Shown piece after piece: positions 45,590 through 55,345 of a stretch of 64,000 nucleotides of DNA. A program made the translations under genes and the position numbers. The first letter of the stretch is position 1. Each line of letters opens with the position of its first letter. Source of the stretch: Notamacropus eugenii (taxonomy: Eukaryota > Chordata > Mammalia > Diprotodontia > Macropodidae); NCBI RefSeq assembly GCF_028372415.1, contig NC_092874.1:119299244-119363243 (forward strand), in the 5' to 3' direction. Under the pieces are notes generated by a model. It saw only the letters and a program-made list of their open reading frames with translations. It ran no database searches and had not been told where the DNA came from.

Positions 45590-45775
45590 AGGATGGATTC
45601 AGGATGCTGGCTGAGAGATTTTTCTTTTGGACATGACCAGTGTTTTGCTCGACTATATACATGTTTGTTACAGATTTTGGTTGTTTTCTTTTTCAGTAGG
45701 GGGTGGGGAGAAGTGAGGAAAGAAAGCAAATCTTCATGATAGTGAAATAAAATTTAATTTAAACAACAAAGAAAA
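45590..45775 (+). mobile_element. L1 3' tail
   Basis: 'tttcttttggacatgaccag', 'ttgctcgactatatacatgt', 'tttttcagtagggggtgggg' and 'aaataaaatttaatttaaac' match the sense 3' terminal UTR of the same L1 subfamily as 60535-60690. Confidence 0.6.
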
Positions 45776-46439
45776 ATGGAAGAGGCCCCCTTCATGGAGC
45801 TAGCCATATGTTGGATCTCCCTGACAAGAGAATGAAAGTTAAGTCTTCCGACTGGTCCCAGGGATTGGGACTTCCACCCGATTATTAGTTGACTGAGGTA
45901 GAATGAAGAGAATGGTCCCTTTTCAGAGAAACCATCCTCCCTTTGGTCTATAACAATGAACGACCTCTTTTACATTTCTCTTTCTTCATTTCCACACCAA
46001 AATACAGCAAATTGGGTTGGGGCACAGGGGTTGCAGAAGGGTTTTCTCTCTTCCTCATCCCTATGCATAGCAACAATAGTGATTTGCAGCAGCACACAGC
46101 AGTGGGAGACATGGAAACCTCTGGAAGGGTGGTTTCTGGACCTCCTAAGTTAGGCTATCTTTTGCTTTTTCTGTTTCCTCTTCTGAGCACTAGTCAGTGA
46201 ATGCTGATCCTGAGGAGAGATTTTTTCCAGACTGGGAGTTACTTTATTGGCAAACCTGAATTCCTTAGACCACTCCTGAATTGGGAATCAGATACCTCTC
46301 TCTGAGAAGGAGATGAGAGCTGACAGCTGGGGGACTAAAGCCACATGATGAGGGGCCTGGAGATCTGTTCCTGCCGTCCCCTCCATGGAATTGCTATGAG
46401 TTTCTCACATGAAGCAGGTCCCAGGTGAATGGGGGGCAG
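45776..46439. other. Unassigned sequence
   Basis: No family named. It leads into a repeat shared with 56.5 kb, so part of it may belong to that element. Confidence 0.3.
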
Positions 46440-46680
46440 GGGGTGGTATTTGTTCAGTATAAAGTATCTTTACCTCCCAGGAACGTTTAATGAGTATAAT
46501 GGGCTATTGAATTGTTTTATGTTTCCTGTATTTGTTTATACATGCCTATCTGTCTTTTGTGTCTGATCCATTTTCTGTGGTAGAGGAAATAAGAAGATGT
46601 CTCATACCTAATACCCATTTCATAAACCTTTTTGGAGGAGAATCATATAGGGAAACTGTAGGTATAGCAAACTATACCTA
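46440..46680 (+). repeat. Unclassified interspersed repeat, copy A
   Basis: Shares an ordered series of blocks with 56490-56880: 'taatgggctattgaattgtt', 'tgtatttgtttatacatgcc', 'atccattttctgtggtagag' and 'agcaaactatacctaatctt'. No coding content seen. Family unknown. Confidence 0.5.
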
Positions 46681-46794
46681 ATCTTGTGTGGAGGCAGAGG
46701 CCTGGAAAGACAATGTGACCCCCAAGGATCAGGCCCTGGGAACTATGTGAGCTCAGAGGTGAGGGAAAACCATAGGTGACAAATACACAACCAA
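46681..46794. other. Unassigned
   Basis: No recognised feature. Confidence 0.3.
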
Positions 46795-47252
46795 CAGTAT
46801 TTATTAAGCATTTACTCTGTCTAGGCCCTATGATAGGCACTGGGGAGGTGAATACAAAAATGAAGCATTTCTTGCATTCAAAGATCTTTCATTCTATTGG
46901 GGCAGGTAACATGAATACCGAGAAGAATATGTAAAATAAGTATAAGGTAATGTGGGGAGGAGAGGAGAGAGACACTAGCAGCTGGAGAGAGCAAGAAAGG
47001 ATTCACGTAGGAGGTGGCATTTGAGCTGAGTTTTTAAGAAAATTACAGATTTTAAAAGCCGGAGGTGAGGAGAGAGTGCTTTCCAGGCATGGGTAGCACC
47101 TGGGCAAAAGCATGGTCACTGGAGATGGAGTGTCATTCATGAAGAACAGTTAGACAGTCAGGGTGACTAGATCCCAAAAAAGGAGTGATGTATATATAGG
47201 AAAGCTGGATATGTAGGTTGGAGCCAAGGAGTGAAGGGTTTTAAATGCTCTT
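46795..47252 (-). mobile_element. L2 LINE, antisense, interrupted by L1
   Basis: 'agtatttattaagcatttac', 'gataggcactggggaggtga', 'gtaggaggtggcatttgagc', 'gtgctttccaggcatgggta' and 'ggttggagccaaggagtgaa' run from tail into the ORF. The L1 at 47253 interrupts it. Confidence 0.8.
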
Positions 47253-47919
47253 GGTCCCCTTGGACCCAGCAATACCACTTCTAGGTCTGTGTCCCAAACA
47301 GATCATAAAAACAGGAAAAGGACCCACATGTAAAAAAATATTTATATCAGCTCTTTCGGTGGCTTGAAGGGATGCCCATCAATTGGGGAATGGCTGAACA
47401 AGTTGTGGTATATAAATGTCATGGAATATTGTTGTGCTATATGAAATGATGAGTAGGCAGACTTCAGAAAAACCACAAAAGACTTACATGAACTGATGCT
47501 GAGTGAAATGGACAGAACCAGGAGAACACTGTACACAGTAATAGCCACATTATTGCAATGACTGACCTTGATAGACTTAACTCTTCTCAGCAATGCAAGG
47601 TTCTAAGACAATTCCAAAAGACTCATGATAGAAAATGCTTTCCACATCTAACCTGGGAGTATGAATGCAGATTGAAACATACTATTTGCTCTCCTTTTTT
47701 GTTTTGTTTTGGTTTTTTTCTTTCTCATGGTTCCTCTCATTAATTCTAATACTTCTATACAACATGATTAATGTGAAAATATATTTAATATGAATGTATA
47801 TGTAGAGCCTATATTAGATTGCATACCATCTTGAGGAGGGAGAAAGAAAAGGAGGTGGAGAAAATTTAAAATTTATGGAAATGAATGTTGAAAACTAAAG
47901 ATAAATAAATTTATTTTTA
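47253..47919 (+). mobile_element. L1 3' end with intact target-site duplication
   Basis: Late ORF2 ('agcaataccacttctaggtc', 'tcaattggggaatggctgaa', 'aaccaggagaacactgtaca') and the full 3' UTR ('gaatgttgaaaactaaagat'). The 10-mer aaatgctctt stands on both sides (47243-47252 and 47920-47929), a perfect target-site duplication, so this 5'-truncated insertion of about 667 bp is complete as inserted. Confidence 0.9.
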
Positions 47920-47954
47920 AAATGCTCTTAATTATCCCATAATTTCTTCTAGAA

Positions 47955-48180
47955 AAGTGGTTCTAGAGTCTTGTTCTGGAGTTCACGGACCTTTGGGGAT
48001 ATGTAAATAGATTGTAGAGGATCTCTGAACTTTAGTGGGAAAAATTAAACCATTATTTTCAGTACCCTTTGATTTCTTTTGTAATCTTATTTTATACATT
48101 CAAAAAAAATATCTAAAAAATAAATTCATAGGTTTCACCAGACTGCCAAAGGCATCCAAAAAAGATTAAGAATGCATGCT
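47955..48180. mobile_element. hAT-type miniature DNA transposon, copy 2
   Basis: 'tggagttcacggacctttgg', 'tttgatttcttttgtaatct', 'ataggtttcaccagactgcc' and 'aaaaagattaagaatgcatg' match copy 1 in order. Terminal repeats are diverged. Confidence 0.65.
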
Positions 48181-48181
48181 C

Positions 48182-48361
48182 CAGGATGGTCCTCAACACT
48201 TTTTGTTCCTTTAGCCCTTTTCAACAGCAACAAAAATATGTTGCAAATCCCCAGGGTAATCAAAACTGGTCATAATAGTCTTTATAACTATTCACTGCTT
48301 TAGACATCGTTAAAGAATTTTTAGTATGAACCCTTTGGACCATCCTTGGGAACCATTGGTT
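48182..48361. mobile_element. Second hAT-type miniature element, different family
   Basis: Left end 'ggatggtcctcaacac' and right end 'cttgggaaccattgg' (reverse complement ccaatggttcccaag) form imperfect terminal inverted repeats of the hAT/Charlie type. The interior differs from the copy 1 family. Confidence 0.4.
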
Positions 48362-48580
48362 TAGACCAACCTTTCATCATCACAAATTTAGCTGGCCTAT
48401 CTACTTTGTTCCATTTCTATCTAACCCTCAGGTTACCAGTATCCTTTTTTAAAAATTACTTCTTTTCTTTTTCAACGTAGATGTTCTTTATAAACTTATT
48501 TCAGCCATATAAGAATGTTTGGGGGGGATAAAGGACAGCGAGGAATCACAGTAAGATATGCACCAAACTGGTATACCCCT
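48362..48580. other. Unassigned
   Basis: No recognised feature. Confidence 0.3.
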
Positions 48581-48868
48581 AGGACAGCCAGGTGGCACAG
48601 GGGATAGAGTGCCTGGAGTCAAGAAGACTCCTCTTCCTGAGTTCAGGAAGTTCCACAGCTCAGACACTGTGTATGAACCTGGGCAGGGGGCCATTTGCAA
48701 TTGTCCTAATCTATACCTTGTCATTGGATGCAGATGTCTCCTGAGGAGAAAGTGAGGCTGGTGACTTTACACAGTCCTCCCTCACTTTAATCCAATTCAC
48801 TTGTAAGTCATGACATCACCTTCCCTATATCATCGTCTTCTTTGAGAATGAAGGACAAACAACGACGA
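48581..48868 (+). mobile_element. tRNA-headed SINE with RTE-derived tail
   Basis: Head 'agccaggtggcacaggggat', body 'agatgtctcctgaggagaaa' and 'cagtcctccctcactttaat', tail 'gtcatgacatcaccttccct', 'tcttctttgagaatgaagga' and 'caaacaac'. The tail resembles the 3' end of the RTE fragment at 39.7 kb, fitting SINE mobilisation by RTE machinery. Confidence 0.75.
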
Positions 48869-49022
48869 CCCTGGGCAAGTGACTTAACCCTGTTTACCTC
48901 AGTTCTCTCATCTGTAAAATGAGCTGAAGAAGAAAGCGGCAAATCACTCCAGTATCCTTGCTAAGAAAACCCCAAATGGAGTCATGGAGAGTCAGACACA
49001 ACTGAAAACAACTGAACAACAA
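48869..49022 (+). mobile_element. Long marsupial SINE, 3' half only, fused to the preceding SINE
   Basis: It starts at 'accctgggcaagtgacttaa' immediately after the other SINE's tail and continues 'aaaatgagctgaagaagaaa', 'gcggcaaatcactccagtat' and 'gaaaacaactgaacaacaag'. The tRNA head is absent on both sides. Confidence 0.8.
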
Positions 49023-49039
49023 GTATATGCCTAAAGATG

Positions 49040-49195
49040 GTGGTGGAAAGAGTAGAATAACAGAAAACACCCTGGACTTGGAGCCAGAGGATCTATATTG
49101 GAATCTCCTCTCTGACACTTTCTAGCTTTGTGAACAATAAGCAATTAACCTCCCTCTCACTTTCCTTATCTGTAATAATGCTAGCAGATCCTAAG
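49040..49195 (+). mobile_element. MIR
   Basis: 'cctggacttggagccagagg', 'tggaatctcctctctgacac' and 'actttccttatctgtaataa'. Confidence 0.7.
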
Positions 49196-49479
49196 CTTAT
49201 GAAGCTGATGTACGGAGAGTAAACCTTACACCAATGTATGAATTCAGGATATATGTATTAGTACAAGCCTCATTTACCCAATTTTGATTTCCTTTGCCAT
49301 CAGAGGGGTTAACAAATAGAAAATTGATTAACTGAAGCTTCCCCTTGTTCCAGGAACTGACAATGAAGGGGGGTAGAAAAGACAGATTCCTAGAAGAAGC
49401 CAGGAGCCTAGATAATCTACTGAGAGTATAATCAGCCCCTAAATTATCAAATGTCCATTACTTGCCTCCTTAGCTGTTT
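49196..49479. other. Unassigned
   Basis: No recognised feature. Confidence 0.3.
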
Positions 49480-49720
49480 ATACAAATGGCATTCAACTCA
49501 ACATACATAAGAGTCTACCGCATAAACACAAACAATAAAGATAATTATGTAAGTCTACCCTCAAATGGGGTCATGAAGAGTAGGACACAACTAAATCAAT
49601 CCAACACAACAAAAAAGCAATAGAAAAATGAGCAAAATATTTTCCTTTTCTTCAACTCTAGCATACCGTGGGATCAAGTTTAAAGGAAGTATAGGATGAT
49701 TCCAAGAGTATTACAGAAGA
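49480..49720 (+). repeat. Unclassified repeat, copy 1, with SINE-tail insert
   Basis: Matches 54235-54405 in order: 'cattcaactcaacatacata', 'agcaatagaaaaatgagcaa', 'aatattttccttttcttcaa' and 'gggatcaagtttaaaggaag'. A scrap of SINE tail (49562-49612, 'aaatggggtcatgaagagta') interrupts it. Confidence 0.55.
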
Positions 49721-49724
49721 ACTT

Positions 49725-49868
49725 TGGAGTAAATAAGACTACTAGATTAGGAATCAGGAGACTTGGGTTCTAATCTAGCTTTGCCACTAACTTGCTTTGT
49801 CATCTTGTGTAAGTCATTTAACTTTTCCACTCCATATTTTTCATATCTATAAAATAAGTGCTATGTAA
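49725..49868 (+). mobile_element. MIR
   Basis: 'gattaggaatcaggagactt', 'gttctaatctagctttgcca' and 'ttgtgtaagtcatttaactt'. Confidence 0.7.
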
Positions 49869-49929
49869 TGGAAAATGATTAAAGTCCCTAAGGTTATTAC
49901 ACTCTTTTAACTGGTAAGGAGCTAAGTTG

Positions 49930-50066
49930 CTTTAGGACTATGATTTAGCAAACAGACTGTTGGCTCTGGGGTCATAAAGACTTTGTTCAGGTTCTGCCTC
50001 TGGCCAACACTAACTGTGTTAACCATGGGCAAGTGACTGTTGAGTTGCCTTAGGTCAGAGGCAATA
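49930..50066 (+). mobile_element. tRNA-headed SINE, 5' part
   Basis: 'ggctctggggtcataaagac', 'ttcaggttctgcctctggcc' and 'gttaaccatgggcaagtgac'. Confidence 0.6.
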
Positions 50067-50335
50067 TGGTTTGGTACACAGAATGTTAGACCTGGAGTCA
50101 AGAAGACCTGGGTTCAAGTGCTGTCTCTGGTAAACACTAGATGTCAAACCAATCACTTAGCCTTTCCTGTCCCAGGTCTCTCTGTAATATGTAAGTGACT
50201 GATGAGAAGCAGGAATGTCTATGCTTTCTACCCCAAGGTCCCAACAACAACCTCAAAATCTACTTCCCAAGATTGGGGTAAGAATCACATTAAATAATTT
50301 ATTTAAAATGTGATATAAATGTCAGCTATTCCTGC
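50067..50335 (+). mobile_element. tRNA-headed SINE, second copy
   Basis: 'acagaatgttagacctggag', 'tcaagaagacctgggttcaa', 'ccaatcacttagcctttcct' and a tail with 'aatgtgatataaatgtcagc'. It follows the previous copy in the same orientation. Confidence 0.65.
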
Positions 50336-50419
50336 CAGTCAAATGAATTCTCCTCTTGAATGTATACAGTTTGAGAGTTAGTTCCACAAATGGATTTGGA
50401 AGATGGATATTTGCCCCTC

Positions 50420-50735
50420 TAGGATCTGCAGATTCACAGAACTTAAGAGACTTTAGCTATCCTCTAGTATAGGAGTACTTCACCTGAGGTCTTTGAACTT
50501 TTAAAAAATATATATATTTTTGATAACTATTTTTCAATCTAATTGGCTTTTCTTTGTAATCTTATGTACCTAATTTATGCATTTAAAAACATCATTTTGA
50601 AAGGGGGTCCACAGACTTCACCAGACCACCTGAAGGATCCATGGTGGAAAAAAAAGGCATGAACCATGAGCTAATTGAAACCAACGATTTTGTAAGTGAG
50701 GAACCTAAGGTACAGAGAGATTAAATGGCTCACTC
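50420..50735 (-). mobile_element. CORE-SINE, antisense, split by a hAT miniature element
   Basis: 'tagctatcctctagtat' at the left and 'ttttgtaagtgaggaaccta', 'cagagagattaaatggctca' at the right of the insert restore an antisense tail and core. Confidence 0.55.
50470..50667. mobile_element. hAT-type miniature DNA transposon, copy 3
   Basis: 'tgaggtctttgaacttttaa', 'ctaattggcttttctttgta', 'gggggtccacagacttcacc' and 'gaccacctgaaggatccatg' follow copy 1 throughout. Termini are eroded. Confidence 0.7.
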
Positions 50736-51819
50736 CAAAATAGAACACAACTCATTTTACCTAAATCATCAAGTAGCTCACCTCGATTCTATATTTCTGT
50801 GGCCCATAGCAACATTTCCAACCAGAAACTTTGAAAGGAGAGGTTTCATCTAATCTACGTTGGCCTAAGTTATCCAACAAAAGCCTGATAGTTAAACAAA
50901 AGCTTGTCAACTCCTAATATCTTTCTTTTTTTATTCTTTTTCATTTTATAAAAAGATTAGCTTTATGCTCATCACAGTCTAGTGGGGCAATGCCACATTT
51001 TCTTTACTTTCATCCTTTTCCCCTCTCTCACTATGCCACTGAGGATTTTGATTTGAAAATTGATAATAATCCAGTCAAAGAATTTACTGAATGCAAAAGA
51101 AAGAGGACAAATGATGCTTAAAATATCTCTGTAGGCAGCACGCACATTACTGATCAGGCCAGGCTTCCTAGGCATGACCTTGGAGGTCAGAGCCAGGGCC
51201 CAGCTGCTAGTACACAGTGATAACAGGTTTGGACAGCTTTGGTTTCACTCTGATTTGGTGTTAGAGGCAACACGAGGGTTAGTCAGGACAGAAGCCCTTG
51301 GGAGCCAGGAAGATTCCCTTCCCCCTCTGCTTTTTTTTTTCTTTTTATAAGAATAAAAATATTTATAATATTTTAGACCAACTAGAATGTAATTTATTTT
51401 TATTAGTAATTGTAACAAGAAGTTACCTCGTGCTTGAAAACTGGGAGAAAGCTTCACATTGTCTCATTTGATTCTCTGAACAATGCTCTGAGGCAGATAC
51501 TAAGTCTTTAACTCTTTCCTCTCTCATCCCTTCCATGGCCACCTTGTTACATCCATCCCTTGAAATGTATATGGAGACGCCAAAATGTTGAAAAAGATTA
51601 AGAGCCAGCTTATATTTGGAGCAATAGAGTATGCAGGAGGGGAACTGTGGCAGATTTGAATTGAGGATATCTCTGGCATGGCATCATTTTTTCAGAGGTC
51701 ATCCAGGAGCTTCTACCTGGGTGGAGTCAGGCAGCCATTGGGTACCAGCTTTCTACCTTCACAGTTCACTAAAGCATCTATCATTTCATCCAGTCTGGAC
51801 AGAGTACCTCCTTTTAGAT
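50736..51819. other. Unassigned 1.1 kb
   Basis: No named repeat or gene. Short minus-strand frames (67-70 codons) are unsupported. Confidence 0.3.
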
Positions 51820-52029
51820 CTGGGGTCCTTAGTCTGAGGTCTGTGAACTTGTTTTTATTTTTGTTTGTTTGCATTTTAAACAATAGTTTGATAACTGTAT
51901 TTCAATAGAATTGGTTTCCTTGGTAATCCTATGTATTTTATGCATTTAAGAGCGTTATCCTGAGAAGAGTCCATAGGTTTCACTAGACTGCCCAAGGGGT
52001 CTGTGACTCAAAAAAGGTTAAGCACCCCT
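51820..52029. mobile_element. hAT-type miniature DNA transposon, copy 4
   Basis: Ends 'ctggggtccttagtctg' and 'ggttaagcacccct' are imperfect inverted repeats. Interior 'ctgtatttcaatagaattgg', 'tgtattttatgcatttaaga', 'gagtccataggtttcactag' and 'gcccaaggggtctgtgactc' is the best-preserved copy. Confidence 0.8.
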
Positions 52030-52216
52030 ATTTTGACTCACCTGCTGGAAGTACAGACAATAAACTCAGGAGCTCACTTGCTGCTAGCCCTGGATGGGGT
52101 TTTCAGTTCAAGACAAGCTGGTCTCATGAAGTTGAGGAACTCTATAGGGTCTGCCTGGGACTGTTTTCTCCAACAGCAGAGTTCACTCATTATGTCATGC
52201 TCCAAAGCTGCACCCG
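52030..52216. other. Unassigned
   Basis: No recognised feature. Confidence 0.3.
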
Positions 52217-52264
52217 TCCATCCATCCATCCATCCATCCATCCATCCATCCATCCATCCATCCA
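52217..52264. repeat. (TCCA)12 tetranucleotide microsatellite
   Basis: Twelve uninterrupted units. It gives artefactual Asp-Gly-Trp-Met and His-Pro-Ser-Ile frames. Confidence 0.97.
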
Positions 52265-52615
52265 TCTGCTACTTGCTGTGCTCCAAGAGAAGATACTTCT
52301 TTCTTTTGGAAGGGTTCCCAAACAGTGGGTCTGGTAGCTATTTACGTTTCTAGGGCTTTGGTAGACAAAGGTGGATATCAGCACTAGACTGACACTGTAC
52401 CTTTCTCTCCCCATCACATCATCTTTCTTAGTCTCAGAGGAGCATATTTGTAGCTTTGCCATTTTCACAATAATTTTTAAAGAAGGAAATTACCAAAAGG
52501 GAAAAGAAGGGTCCCTGTAAACCAGCAGAGTTTAGAGCTAAAGAATATGTTAAAATTTTCCATGATGGAAATTTCCCAGCTACCGAGCTCTTTAGATTTT
52601 TTTTTTTCTTTTCAG
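52265..52615. other. Unassigned, ending in a splice-acceptor-like tract
   Basis: 52596-52613 is almost pure T/C and runs into an AG. A 15-mer atggaaatttcccag at 52565-52579 recurs at 52631-52645. Confidence 0.4.
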
Positions 52616-52728
52616 GGCTGCAAGCAAAGAATGGAAATTTCCCAGTGCAGCATCAAGGGCTGCTGTTCTGCTGACTGTCTCGCTCAGTTGGGGTCATCTG
52701 CTTCCCCAAGACATCAAGGAATGCCAAG
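52616..52728 (+). other. Candidate internal exon (113 bp), unrecognised gene
   Basis: A T-rich tract ending 'cttttcag' precedes it, and the donor aag|gtaagt at 52729 is a perfect consensus. Two frames are open through it. The frame from 52617 reads AASKEWKFPSAASRAAVLLT then VSLSWGHLLPQDIKECQ, with a hydrophobic centre that could be part of a signal peptide or membrane segment. The other contains MEISQCSIKGCC. Neither matches a protein I recognise, and the exon could equally be non-coding. 113 bp is not a multiple of 3, so skipping would shift a frame. No partner exon was found in the window. Confidence 0.35.
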
Positions 52729-53489
52729 GTAAGTCTTGGAGAAGCCAAACCCTTCCTCTGCAGGAGGAGTGTCTTTGTCCTGCCTCCAAGCTGTGACCAG
52801 TGGGGAGAGGCAAGAAAAGAGGCAGTCACTGCTCCATCCATCCACCTGGGTGTGAGCAGGTGAGTTTTGCTGACTGCTCACACCTGTGAGCATCTTACCT
52901 TTATCTGACAGCCTCTCCCTGGCAGAGTCCTTGAGCCCATCCTTAAGTGACCTGGCCCCTTTGCTTATTTCTCAAAATTGCATGCAGATTTTAGTTACCC
53001 TATAGATTTGAGAGCTCCTGGTGTTTACAGAAGCACCCACTTAACTAGTTAATTATAAGCATTCCAAGGTACCTTCTATGCCCCTCCAAAAACTAGACTC
53101 ATTTTTACCATATATAAGTTCAAAGAAATTCCCCATCTCAGGCATCCTTAACCTTTCTGATTCAACTGGTATCCAAAAAATAATTTCATCTGTCATAGGC
53201 CTTCCCTACCTAGCAACTACTTCAAAGACAGAAATCTCCGTGATGCAAGTGATTTCAAAAGCAATTAGCAATTGTGGGATTGGCAAATGGGGTCAAGGAT
53301 GGTGGCTGAAAGTATTTATCCTAGAAAGAATGTTCCAGATTTGCACATGTATACGTGCACACTGTGTGTGTGTGTGCGTGTGTGTGTGTTCTGTGGGAGG
53401 GGTTAGGGGAGTGGATTTCTGGTTTCCTTCAAAGTACTAAATTACTTTGAGAGCAATGAATATGTCTGCCACCCGAGTGAGACTTGTAC
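52729..53489. other. Unassigned, with short TG repeat
   Basis: (TG)n with one CG at 53362-53389. Nothing else recognised. Confidence 0.35.
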
Positions 53490-53695
53490 AGTGGTACAGT
53501 GAAAAGACTTGTAATGTTGGAGTACAAGGGTCTAGGTTCAAATCCTAGCTCTGCTACTTATTGCCTAGATGACTTTGGGCCAATCACTCAGCGTTTCTAG
53601 GTTTCTGTTTCATTCATTATAAAATGCGTTACTTGTTTTAGATGAACTCTAAGGTCCCTTCTAACTTTAAATCCTACGGTCTCTGTGACCTTCTT
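53490..53695 (+). mobile_element. CORE-SINE (Ther-like), near full length
   Basis: 'agtggtacagtgaaaagact', 'taggttcaaatcctagctct', 'gactttgggccaatcactca' and 'ctctaaggtcccttctaact'. Confidence 0.85.
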
Positions 53696-54039
53696 GCTAA
53701 TAGCCCAGGGATGTTTTTAAAAAATCGGCAAGAAAAATTATTATTGCCATTAGCATTTGAAACTGTCTGTTAAGCTTGGTTCCCTGCTGTTAAAAATGTC
53801 AATATGGTAATCCAGAAAGCAATACATAAGAAATCAAAATATAATCTTCCCATAATTCAGTGCAAAAGCAAAGATTCATCCCACGTCTGCCTTTTTTTTC
53901 TGGTCTAGTCTGACAGATAATAATCACCATTAGCAGGGCCTTCTTTGAATACAAGGGACCACATTGCTCATATGAAAAGTGAAAGGGAGCTAGAGATTGA
54001 AGGCAAGTAAACCTTTGTTGGTTCTGCTTAAATTCACAG
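53696..54039. promoter_or_regulatory. AT-rich unique block, possible conserved non-coding element
   Basis: About 340 bp without recognised repeats between two SINEs. It includes 'ttattattgccattagcatt' and further TAAT-type cores. Function is inference. Confidence 0.25.
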
Positions 54040-54205
54040 AACCATAGATTGCTACAGACTATACATTTCAGTCAGATGAACTCTGTTATTTTACTGATGA
54101 GAAAATGAAGCCTTGGGAAAGTAATGGAACTTGTCTAAGGTCAGAAAGCTAGTAAGTGCTAGACCTATGACTCATACTCAGGTCTTCAGACTTCTAGGTT
54201 TATTG
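54040..54205 (-). mobile_element. CORE-SINE, antisense
   Basis: 'aaccatagattgctacagac', 'ttactgatgagaaaatgaag' and 'gctagtaagtgctagaccta' span tail to head. Confidence 0.7.
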
Positions 54206-54234
54206 TGAAGTGTCAGTTACCTGCCTGTGTATTT

Positions 54235-54405
54235 GTTTATGCCAATGAGCACATTCAACTCAGTTCAACATATATTAAGTGTCTCCTGTATGCAAACAAA
54301 CAGTCTAAAGCAACGGAAAGTGAGCACAATATTCTCCTTTTCCTTAAACTCCTGGTTACTCTGGGATCAAATTTAAGGGAAATATGTATGATTCCAGGGT
54401 TTTAA
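54235..54405 (+). repeat. Unclassified repeat, copy 2
   Basis: Same block order as 49480-49720, uninterrupted: 'cattcaactcagttcaacat', 'caacggaaagtgagcacaat', 'attctccttttccttaaact' and 'gggatcaaatttaagggaaa'. Its start is loosely like an antisense LINE terminus. Confidence 0.55.
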
Positions 54406-54932
54406 AAAAGCCAATAGTTATTTTAATTCAGAAAATGGTTACTTTTCTTACCATTAGCCCTATTCTCCACTCCCACACAAAAAAACCAAACCAAAACAAA
54501 ATCAACCCATCAAAGCATGCTGAACTGGACCAATTTGAATTTTTAACGGGCTTCCTTGGTGTGCTGACAATTACTTCTCTCCTCTCTCCCTTCCCTCCTT
54601 ACCCCTATGATTAGCTGGAAGATTTTGGTCTTTTTTGTTCAAAGATGGCACTTCTAAATGGTGATTCTCATCTGTAGGCATCGCATGTTTGAAAAGACAG
54701 ATGTGTCATGAGCATTCTCTCCATAATGATCCATGGTAAGGAATATATATTTTTAAATCTTTGTTTGCCTTTTCTGCTGTTCTGGGTTACCCATGCCTTC
54801 CATTATTGGAAAATTAGGAATTTACTATTGGTAAGTAGTTAACACTGTAGCATTAATCCAAGTACGAGAACATGAGGAAAAACACATACTCATACATATG
54901 ATTGCCTTGTTAATAAAGTGTAGTTAGAGAGT
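54406..54932. other. Unassigned sequence
   Basis: No recognised feature. Confidence 0.3.
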
Positions 54933-55345
54933 TGTTCTTGGCCCTTTTCTCTTCTTTTCTTCTGCCTTCTCCTTTAGTTATTTCATTCACTTCATTCATT
55001 CCTGTGGTATCAATTATCACCATCATGCTGATGAACTCCCAAACCTACCTTTCTCACCAATTTCTTCCCAGAGTTCCAGCCCAAATTTCCAACTGTCTGT
55101 CAGATATGTCCTCACTTCATTAGGAATAATCTTTCCTTCCTCTGATCTTGTCTAATAATTTGTCTTATATTCTTTTTATATGTTATTCTGCATTATAGTT
55201 ATTGAAATAACCACAGTTTTTGTACACCTATGTGTCATATACTCTCTGAGGGCAGGGGATATGTGTTCATTTTCTTTGTACCTCCACTAGGGTCTAGCAC
55301 AATACTTTGTAAAAAAAATAGTTTCTTTTAAAATGCTTGCTGAAA
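54933..55345 (+). mobile_element. L2/CR1-clade LINE 3' part, internally deleted
   Basis: 'tcttggcccttttctcttct', 'ccatcatgctgatgaactcc', 'tttccaactgtctgtcagat' then directly 'ctttttatatgttattctgc', 'actctctgagggcaggggat' and 'gtacctccactagggtctag'. The RT C-terminal region between these blocks is missing. Confidence 0.65.

Noticed and set aside
52217-52264. Regularly spaced repeat units (CRISPR-like at first glance)
   Set aside because: Pure tetranucleotide microsatellite without spacers, in a vertebrate genome.
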